DNA of 64,000 nucleotides from Sepiola atlantica (lineage: Eukaryota; Mollusca; Cephalopoda; Sepiida; Sepiolidae). Location of the stretch: contig OY744544.1 in assembly GCA_963556195.1 (NCBI GenBank), forward strand, positions 43,914,984 to 43,978,983, in the 5' to 3' direction. The notes beneath the pieces were generated by a model. It worked only from the letters and a program-made list of their open reading frames with translations. It searched no databases and was not told where the DNA came from. Positions 56,730-64,000 of the stretch are shown here, piece by piece. Each line of letters begins with the position of its first letter. Position 1 is the stretch's first letter. The translations under genes and the position numbers were made by a program.

Positions 56730-57060
56730 CTATATATTAATACGATAGCGTGTGTGTTCGTGTGTCACGCTTCCGGCAAAAGCTCTGCGCATGCGTGCCG
56801 CACCTAGATTTTGAAAAACATTCAACTCGCCTAATTTTCGAAACATTTTCAAGTATTTCCCTTTGGCGCAACGGTTAGCGACGTAGTATTTATGACTTCG
56901 GCCCGACTGGTTTATAGTTCGATCCCAACCAACCTCTAAGATTGTTTTCTACATTTCGAGGGGAAGGGGAAGAGAGGTAGGGAGGGGACAACCAGGAAAA
57001 CACATATTAATACAATAGCGTGTGTTATTTTGTGTGTCATGCTTACATCAAAACAACGAC
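56730..57060 (+). mobile_element. tRNA-derived SINE between direct repeats
   Basis: A-box-like TGGCGCAACGG (56863-56873) and B-box-like TAGTTCGATCC (56915-56925) lie at tRNA spacing, with a tRNA-Ile-like look. 'TATTAATAC.ATAGCGTGTGT' occurs before (about 56735) and after (about 57006) this unit. Confidence 0.6.
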
Positions 57061-57093
57061 CTTCCGAATCTTTGTATGCTACTCATGAATTGG

Positions 57094-57471
57094 CTTAATC
57101 TTTTGGCTAAGATCAAAGTGTAGTATCTGTTCCGATGGATACTGCACTCCATAGACTGGTATTATCTTGGCCTTCGAGGCTTGATTAACACCGGTCTATG
57201 GGTCTGTCCTGTGCAGTTCTAGGAGGTCCACCCTCCCAGGCTTCGCCTCCCCTCTTTGGGGAGGAGTAAGTTTATTGCTTACTGCCTGAGGCGCTCATAC
57301 CGGGGAATGCCAACGGGGCTGCCTAGGCAATTTTTAATGGCCAGAGTGCTCACCTTCTCGAGTGCTGGCTTTTCAAACCCCACTTTCCCGACCTGACCTT
57401 GGGTCACATCTTACTTGTGGGAGTAAGATAAAACTGGCCTTGTGCCTAACTCCTGGAGAGGAGTATATAAA
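57094..57471 (+). mobile_element. Full-length U2-SINE family A with a 14-bp target duplication
   Basis: The head TTTTGGCTAAGATCAA and 'GTGTAGTATCTGTTC' (57101-57133) match U2 snRNA positions of about 16-47. The body follows: CACTCCATAGAC, GGTCTGTCCTGTGCAG, 'GGAGGTCCACCCTCCCAGGC', a TCTTTGGGGAGGAGTAAG segment, AATTTTTAATGGCCAGAG, and the tail GGAGTAAGATAAAACTGG to GGAGAGGAGTATATAA. TACTCATGAATTGG flanks it at 57080-57093 and 57472-57485. This defines the element exactly at 378 bp. No RNA-coding function is implied; the U2 part is truncated. Confidence 0.9.
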
Positions 57472-57722
57472 TACTCATGAATTGGAGCCAAATTTAATTT
57501 AATCGAAAACATTTACAAAGTAAGGTTTAGTCGTCGAAATATTACCGTCACTAGAAATATTGTATATAAAGAAGTTTTGTAAATTGTTTCATGTATTGTT
57601 CATTTTTTAAAAATAAATATACAAGTCCAAATCTTATCATATTTTATTCAAACATGTATAGGTTAGGAACAAGATAATTAGTATTAAAAACATCATTTCG
57701 TGTAATTTACAGGGTCCTGCTA

Positions 57723-57782
57723 GTTATTATTATTAATAATAATAATAATAATCATCATCATCATCATAATCATCATCATAAA

Positions 57783-57813
<31 letters not shown>

Positions 57814-57815
57814 GG
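57723..57815. repeat. (AAT)n and (ATC)n microsatellites at a LINE end
   Basis: AAT units pass into CATCAT units which form the 3' end (on the - strand) of the LINE at 57816-58210. Confidence 0.9.
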
Positions 57816-58210
57816 TTTAACATCCGTTTTACATGCTGCATGTGTTGGATAGCTTTTAGAAATTGATTTATCTCTGCCCAGGTCTTTATTTATCCGTCTT
57901 TCTCTCAAGTCCATTTTTATCACTTCCTCCCATATTTTCCTTAGCTTTCCCTGCTACTTTAACTGTTCTGCATCTACTGACCCAAGAACTCTCATCCATT
58001 CTTTCAACATGTTGTGTACACATCTTCCTATATTGACCAAATTTAATCTTCCTGTGAGATCATCAGATCTAAGCCTGTCTTTAAGACTCGCATTACACAT
58101 CCAACGTATCATTCTCATATCATTTCTCTTCATGCAGCGCATGTCCTCAACTCTCACGGGCCATTCACTTGTATACATCATCACACTGCATACATGTGAT
58201 ACTATGGACT
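57816..58210 (-). pseudogene. RTE-like LINE 3' end (- strand)
   Basis: On the - strand: 'RVEDMRCMKRNDMRMIRW', MCNASLKDRL, 'SDDLTGRLNLVNIGRCVH' and, after a shift, 'MIKMDLRERRINKDLGRD', 'KSYPTHAACKTDVKP'. It is the same family as 9065-10530, with a tail of AAAACGGATGTTAAACCGATG. Confidence 0.75.
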
Positions 58211-59162
58211 GCAGTCAAGACGCAGGAGAATGTTAAGGAAAAATTTACAATAGGAAGAATGATAAGGAAGTGGGCGACAATGGAGGGAAAACTGGTGAAT
58301 CTATTGAACTCCCTGACAGTTGGTTTTTAGTTTCTGGGTGTCTGGATAGCGATAAGCTGAGAAGAAAAACGGATATAGCCAGTTCCAGTGACCAGCTGAG
58401 AGTGACTAAGAGAAAGATCGGACATCTAGGATTTCTGGCTGAAAGTAGATATATTTAGGATATGAGCAGATTGTAGTTTAGATCGGAGTAGACCAGCAGA
58501 TTGGGTTGATCGACTCGGGACGTCAGGCAAGTTACAGAGATTGAGGCAGACGACTTTGAGCAAATGACAATAATGGTCTCAACAGACAAATGATCTCAGT
58601 TAGATCTGGGCTGATATTCTGGACGTGGGAGATGGGAAGCCTCACTCAGATGTGGATGCTAGTGGCGAGAGCCCCAACGACACACACATCTGCCTGTTAC
58701 CAACATGTCAAATATCCAATGTACATATCTGTGTTGCACTTTTCTTATGTGAGTCTGCGTTGCTTTTGCTTCGAATGCAATTTGTAAACCAGTGCATGCA
58801 ATCTCGGCAAGAAACGACACAGCCAGAACAACAACAAGAAGATGAAAGAGATGGAAACCCACAGCACAAACATCAGGGAAAGGGGGGGGGGCATGGTTAT
58901 ACATACACATGCTCGATAGACTCTTTCAATATTTATCTCATAATTATCAGTTCAGTTTGATTTGTCGGTTTTATGGCGCATGCATCTTTTTTTGTGTCAA
59001 TAAATGCCGAAATACATATTACGAAGAATTCATTAATTAAACACAAGTTGCAATTTTACGGAGGTATTAGCGCATAGCTGACCATAATAGAACTGATCGG
59101 ATTCAAGCGCATAAAAAGTTGATATCAGAAATATTATCAAATAATTATAATTATTTTAACAG
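58211..59162. other. Intron, no gene seen
   Basis: The part 58240-58910 has higher GC and several open frames up to 111 codons, but no motif, and no splice sites that would join the host frame. It may be a repeat without a partner here. Confidence 0.45.
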
Positions 59163-59670
59163 TAGAAAAAAATGTGACCTGTTGGGTCACCCATTGAGCC
59201 CAGGTTAGATTGTTTAAATCAGGAAAACTTAAAAAACATAAAAAGACAAAATCCCAAATCAGTCTCTTTATATTTACTATATTTCCTCTCTTTTTTCTCC
59301 AGATGAAATTATAATTATTAATTATTATTATTAATGATAATTATTAATAATTGTGCTAATATTCCTTTATTGTTTATAATGAACTATTCTAATCTAATTT
59401 TTATAGTTAGTTTCATCATCTTTGACTGTTAATAAACAGAGAGAGAGATGGGAGCAAGAGTGATAGAAACTGTATGGAATAAGAGGGGAATTAGCTGTAA
59501 TTTGAAATTTACTCACCAAGTCACAAATTTATTACTATGTTTCTGTTTATTTCTCTCACTATATGTTGTGTGACCAACACAACATATAGTGAGAGTTATA
59601 AACAGAAACTTAGTAATAGATTCGTGACTTGGTGAGTAAATTTCAAATTACGGCTAATTCTTCTTCTCCT
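59163..59670. repeat. Dispersed repeat family H, copy 2, with a long palindrome
   Basis: It aligns with 30185-30600. The right part forms a palindrome, 59488-59660: GAATTAGC.GTAATTTGAAATTTACTCACCAAGTCAC (in pieces) against its complement, centre near 59574. Confidence 0.7.
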
Positions 59671-59849
59671 TTTTCTATGTGTCAGTTCCGAGCTACGGCG
59701 GGGTCCACACTAATGGATCTTTGGCATGATCATGCGTGAAGACCTTTTCATTTTGAGATTATTATACAGGGTGTCTGCCTATCTCAACATTGGCCTTCCT
59801 CTTGATCGCTTCAAATTTTAAATTAAAAATTTAAATGTGATTTTCACAA

Positions 59850-60010
59850 TGGTGTCATTGTTCAAACCATCTGAGCTGCGATTCCCTTATCTTGCCTTCG
59901 CTCGGTGCAATGCCATAGCGCCTTTGGATGTTGTCATTACAGATGTAGTCAACAGTGTAACTCCCGAGATCCAGCAGAGCATTTAATTTCCATGACAGCG
60001 AATCTTCGCT
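59850..60010 (-). pseudogene. LINE C-terminal remnant
   Basis: On the - strand 'RRYGIAPSEGKIRESQLRWF', preceded by YTVDYICNDNIQ, resembles the '..IRNDDIR.RYGVAPI.EK.RE.RLRWYGHV' end of many RTE-like LINE proteins. Stops surround it. Confidence 0.5.
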
Positions 60011-60619
60011 CCGCCTCCCTTGTTCTTGGAGCCAACAATAGTCTGTTAGATCTTTGACTTTAGGTGGTCGCTGATTCTACTTTTTGGGGGCGATTACATA
60101 TAAACAACCTGAAAAGGAATATATAAAAGTAAATATTTTAGAATGGGGATCACTTTCCTATATAAATTTAATGTAAAATGAGCACCCACTTCTTGTCCAG
60201 TTAGCAGTAAATGGAGACGTGTAACCAAGGTATTTTTTTTAAAATTTTGTCTATCAAAAATATTTTTAAACAAGTTTCTGAATTGTATCCGGTTTCATAA
60301 AAAAGACAATCTTTATTTTTGGCTACAGATTAGTTTTTTTTTACTTTAGTGTTAGGGTTAGGTTAGATATACCTACAGTATATCTATGATTGCCCTCCCC
60401 CCCCACTAAAAAAAAACTAAAGAAAATGTAAGTTTTTTTCACCGCTTAAAAAGTTCCCCTTCCATTTGTATTTATTCACATGTTTTAATTTATTTTTAAA
60501 GCATGCCCCCCCCCTCTTACCATACTTTCTTGTACGTAAAAACCTTAATTATTTTCAGCGCGTTATTTTATTGTAAAAAAAAAAAACCATGTCCCCCCCC
60601 CCTCCTCTAAAAAGAAAAT
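60011..60619. other. Intron; homopolymer runs, no gene seen
   Basis: C runs near 60395, 60507 and 60595 and A/T runs. No motif. Confidence 0.5.
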
Positions 60620-60745
60620 CCATAAAAAAGTAACGTATCTGATACAGAATAATCCCGAAGAATTTGTTTTTTATTTCACATAAGAAGAAATCCTTCTAGA
60701 ATGTGGCAGTTTATATTTTATTTGGAAAGTGAGATTTTCCAGAAA
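60620..60745 (+). repeat. Degenerate U2-SINE family B body
   Basis: ACGTATCTGATACAGAATAA, 'AAATCCTTCTAGAATGTGGC' and GAGATTTTCCAGA follow the order of family B. No intact U2-like head. Confidence 0.5.
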
Positions 60746-60864
60746 TAATATTGAAAATAGTTTTTAAAAAGTATATTTGTTAATTAATTTTTTTTTGTTT
60801 ATAATCAATGTTTTCGTGTTTGTTCGAAAATACATTCTAAATAGTTTATATTGAAAATATTGTT

Positions 60865-61040
60865 TTAATAACGTATCCAATACAGAATAATACCGAAAAA
60901 ATTATTTTTATTCTACCTAAAAGAAAACCTTCTAGACTGGGGCAATGTTTATTTTGTTTGGAGAACCGGATTTTCTACACAGAAAAAAAAACAACCTTGT
61001 GTGTAACTGTGAAATTGCATCTTTCGGGAGACAAAGTGTT
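60865..61040 (+). repeat. Degenerate U2-SINE family B body, second copy
   Basis: ACGTATCCAATACAGAATAA, 'AAACCTTCTAGACTGGGGCA', GGATTTTCTACACAGAAAAA and TTGTGTGTAACT. It lies directly after the similar copy at 60620, so the pair may be a tandem duplication. Confidence 0.55.
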
Positions 61041-61569
61041 TATATTCGCTTAATATATAAAGTTATACATAGACCTGAAGACAAGTAAAAACACCAGTGA
61101 AAAAATGCAATATTTTTCGAACATCAAAAATGTACTTACGTATGAAAACAAATGTGGTAATTTTTGAATAGTTGGAGCGATTTGTTCGTTAAAATGTAAT
61201 CCGTTAACCCGGAATGGTTACAGTGTCAGGCTTTCTGGATGGTCGAATGATATTTTGTTAATCTGAAATATTTAGGTGATTTAACCAAAATTCCCTTCTA
61301 TTAAGAAAGGACCCAGTGTTTTGGGTAGCGGTTAAAGTAGATATTAAGAAGTGAGTAAAAATCAAAACCACTTTCTCTTTAGAAGGTTTTTTTAGAGTCA
61401 GATAATCCAGAAAAAATATAGGAAATATTGCAAGAAGAAATGAATGGTTAATTTCTGGAAACACGCATGAGTGGTTAGGCTAATTGGATCGCAGAATAGA
61501 TTAGCATATGAAGGTTTTGGTTATTTTCCTATTTATGTCTTAATGTAAGCAGGAAAAAACGACTTTATT
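61041..61569. other. Intron, no gene seen
   Basis: AT-rich without motif. Confidence 0.5.
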
Positions 61570-61789
61570 ATAGAGAAGATGTATGTGCATGTGTGTATAT
61601 GTAAACTGTATATCAATTATGTATGTACATATATTGTTTATGTGAGTCTAAATATATACTGTATATTATGTGTGCATACTGTATATTGATTGTGTGTATT
61701 GTAACTATGGTTTATATGTGTGTATTGTATGTTTATTTTAAATATTGTGTATGTGTGTACTGTATATTGATTGTGTATATGCATATGCA
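61570..61789. repeat. Degenerate TG-rich repeat
   Basis: Irregular units of TGTGTGTA.TGTATATTGATTG (about 40-60 bp) fill this stretch. A further unit follows the LINE end at about 62320-62355, so the LINE was inserted into this repeat. Confidence 0.7.
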
Positions 61790-62310
61790 TATGCATGGAG
61801 TATTGTTGCCACACCTGGTCTAGTGCATCAACCATTAGTCTCTCCCTCTTAGACATGGTCCCAAAAAAAGCCTCTAATCTAATAGGTCCCACACTGTCTA
61901 CCAAGCTCCAGCTCCTGACCCATCACTGCAATGTTATATCCCTGTGATTGTTTTACAAGTACTTCAATCGAATGTGGTCTGACGAAATTGCTACACTGGT
62001 GCCCCCTGGACGTAAATACCCCTGATCAACCTGACAATTAGCAAAATCCCACCCTTCATTGTAGAGGTCCTCAGTTACCGGAAGGCTTTCTACCTTAATA
62101 GCTTCTTTCCTCGAACTGCTAACTTTTGGAATTCCCTCCCTGATCCTTGTTACCCTGAATGTACCAACATGCAAAAATTTAAATGTAATGTGAACAAACA
62201 TCTCGCTGCACAACTCCCCACTTAGGATACCCCTATAAATCTGGCCCCTAATCCACAGTAGCCCCTTATGTCTCAGCGGCAATGTGCCCCCTTGTTTGAG
62301 GTGAATACAA
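61790..62310 (+). pseudogene. CR1-like LINE 3' end (+ strand)
   Basis: It matches the copy at 44690-44043 in order: TGTTGCCACACCTGG, a CTCCAGCTCCTGACCCATC block, CAATGTTATATCCC, TTTTGGAATTCCCTCCC, ACATGCAAAAATTTAAA and CATCTCGCTGCACAACTCCC, with the 3' UTR ending TTTGAGGTGAATAC. Frames are broken by small deletions. Confidence 0.75.
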
Positions 62311-62371
62311 GTAAAAGATAAATATATGTGTGTACTGTAAATATTGATTGATGTATGCGTGTATGTTTCAG

Positions 62372-62462
62372 GAAACAATCAAGAGAGTGAGAAACAACGA
62401 CAGAAACATAATTACAGAGAAGAACTGCAGAAGCAGATGCAAGAGAGAAATGAATTACGATT
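62372..62462 (+). CDS. CSPP1: CSPP1-like gene, coding exon 11
   Basis: Acceptor CGTGTATGTTTCAG, donor GTAAGT at 62463, 91 nt, phase 1 to 2. The peptide has 'HNYREELQKQMQERNELR', similar to the '[20 protein letters not shown]' segment of vertebrate CSPP1, in a charged, helical context. The gene continues beyond the window: the open donor and the known length of the family (over 1,000 residues in vertebrates) mean that more than half of the protein is missing here. Confidence 0.8.
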
Positions 62463-62865
62463 GTAAGTCATTTTGTCTTCAAATCAAAAGAATAAAAAAT
62501 TACTGTCGAAATGTTGCAAGTTTGTAGGTTTGATTCTTAAAACATTAGTTTGCAAGATTCATGAAGTGACATCACATTCATTTTGATTCAAAACACTTTT
62601 CTGGCTAAAAATTGTCATGTCGACTTTACATTGACAGTATCGGATCATCACAAAAAGCATAAATTAAAAACAGTATTCAATACTGTTTTTAAAAACACAA
62701 AAAAAGTTTTTGCATGACATTTTTGTACATTGAAAACGATTACATATATTTTTGTTTTCAAATATATTTTTTTCGTATAAGCTTATATTGTGAATAAAAC
62801 CCCCAAAAATCCTGATGCATGGTCACAAAAAGGGCTTAGCTATAATTAGGCAGTAGTTAGGAAAA
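62463..62865. other. Intron, no gene seen
   Basis: AT-rich. A short palindromic block with AAAAACAGTATTCAATACTG then TTTTTAAA lies at about 62665-62692. Confidence 0.5.
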
Positions 62866-63735
62866 GGAAAGTGGAATGGGGTTTAAATTGAGCATTTTTA
62901 TTGGCAGAAGCTAAGTTGAGTTTTTATATGTAAAAAATAAATTTTTTCTAAATATATAGCGGAATGGGGTTTAAATTGAGCATTTTTATTGGCAGAAGCT
63001 AAGTTGAGTTTTTATATGTAAAAAATAAATTTTTTCTAAATATATAACGGAATGGGGTTTAAATTGAGCATTTTTATTGGCAGAAGCTAAGTTGAGTTTT
63101 TATATGTAAAAAATAAATTTTTTCTAAATATATAGCGGAATGGGGTTTAAATTGAGCATTTTTATTGGCAGAAGCTAAGTTGAGTTTTTATATGTAAAAA
63201 AATAAATTTTTTCTAAATATATAGCGGAATGGGGTTTAAATTGAGCATTTTTATTGGCAGAAGCTAAGTTGAGTTTTTATATGTAAAAAATAAATTTTTT
63301 CTAAATATATAACGGAATGGGGTTTAAATTGAGCATTTTTATTGGCAGAAGCTAAGTTGAGTTTTTATATGTAAAAAATAAATTTTTTCTAAATATATAG
63401 CGGAATGGGGTTTAAATTGAGCATTTTTATTGGCAGAAGCTAAGTTGAGTTTTTATATGTAAAAAATAAATTTTTTCTAAATATATAACGGAATGGGGTT
63501 TAAATTGAGCATTTTTATTGGCAGAAGCTAAGTTGAGTTTTTATATGTAAAAAATAAATTTTTTCTAAATATATAGCGGAATGGGGTTTAAATTGAGCAT
63601 TTTTATTGGCAGAAGCTAAGTTGAGTTTTTATATGTAAAAAATAAATTTTTTCTAAATATATAACGGAATGGGGTTTAAATTGAGCATTTTTATTGGCAG
63701 AAGCTAAGTTGAGTTTTTATATGTAAAAAATAAAA
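62866..63735. repeat. 88-bp satellite, about 10 copies, alternating types
   Basis: The units contain GGAATGGGGTTTAAATTGAG, CATTTTTATTGGCAGAAGCT and 'AAATTTTTTCTAAATATATA'. After the first unit the boundary base reads GCGG or ACGG in the order G,A,G,G,A,G,A,G,A, which is nearly a strict 176-bp dimer pattern. The one exception coincides with a unit that has an extra A (about 63201). Confidence 0.95.
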
Positions 63736-64000
63736 AGGAACATAAAACATTATCAAGGCGACAACTTTGCCATTTGCTATGTCAAGCGGCGAGTGTTGAT
63801 GATTTGTAATGCCATTAACGGCTGAAAGTAAATGCATTTCAATAAGACATTATGAATCTGAAAAGATGAGTATTGTTTTTATACTCTGTCCGGTAGCAAA
63901 AGTTGCTAGTGACGTTATTGGTGACAGTTTGCTATTTGAGGGAGTCACTTGTGTAAGGATATAAAATATTTATCATTCACGATGAGTGGAGAGAAAAGAC
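63736..64000. other. Intron end of window, no gene seen
   Basis: No exon with acceptor and matching phase was recognised before the window ends. Confidence 0.5.

Noticed and set aside
56857..56935. A functional tRNA gene
   Set aside because: The A and B boxes are recognisable but the acceptor stem does not pair well, and the unit sits between repeats. It is a SINE head.
57101..57133. A functional U2 snRNA gene
   Set aside because: Only about the first 45-50 nt resemble U2; the Sm site and 3' stem-loops are missing and the unit has SINE borders.
58625..58960. 111-codon frame
   Set aside because: No motif, and no splice sites in phase with the host gene.
59766..59790. A second mariner MITE, from TACAGGGTGTCTGCC
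   Set aside because: Only one end-like motif is present; no matching inverted end was found downstream.

Overview
The window is AT-rich, intron- and repeat-dense animal DNA. Its only supported host gene is the 5' part of one long gene on the + strand. Eleven coding exons between 13.8 and 62.5 kb have consensus splice sites and join in one open frame (436 codons plus 2 nt). The predicted N-terminus and its repeated 'YE..KK.L.EER..DY..YL' modules resemble centrosome and spindle pole-associated protein 1 (CSPP1), a microtubule-binding protein of centrosomes, spindle poles and cilia. The 3' part of the gene lies beyond 64 kb. The gene structure, the LINE types and the repeat load suggest a lophotrochozoan, most likely a mollusc and perhaps a coleoid cephalopod. 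That is inference; no diagnostic marker of the species was seen.

Layout. 1-13.8 kb, upstream of the first coding exon: a decayed Ty3/Gypsy-like end with an LTR; a nested stack of a U2 snRNA-derived SINE, a 1,983-bp inverted-repeat transposon, a Merlin-like element and a second SINE fragment; a 27-bp minisatellite; LINE relics. 13.8-34.7 kb, coding exons 1-6: two paralogous neighbouring exons made by a local duplication (28.3 and 30.8 kb), and minisatellites of 16, 52, 47 and 69 bp. 34.7-43.8 kb: a nearly complete I-clade-like LINE in one intron, followed by a foldback element, dispersed repeats and a decayed copy of exon 7. 43.8-64 kb, exons 7-11: CR1-like and RTE-like LINE ends, a Merlin element with an exact 8-bp target duplication, a second U2-SINE cluster, and 47-48-bp and 88-bp satellites.

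Main points for a second look. (1) Two SINE families carry a head resembling the 5' end of U2 snRNA; one copy has a 14-bp target-site duplication. (2) A large terminal-inverted-repeat element sits inside the U2-derived part of one such SINE with a 7-bp target-site duplication. (3) Two Merlin-type elements retain pieces of transposase. (4) Three minisatellites grew from single units inside sequences that also exist unexpanded elsewhere in this window. No tRNA or rRNA gene, CRISPR array or bacterial-type operon was found. Most open reading frames in the window are chance products of repeats.
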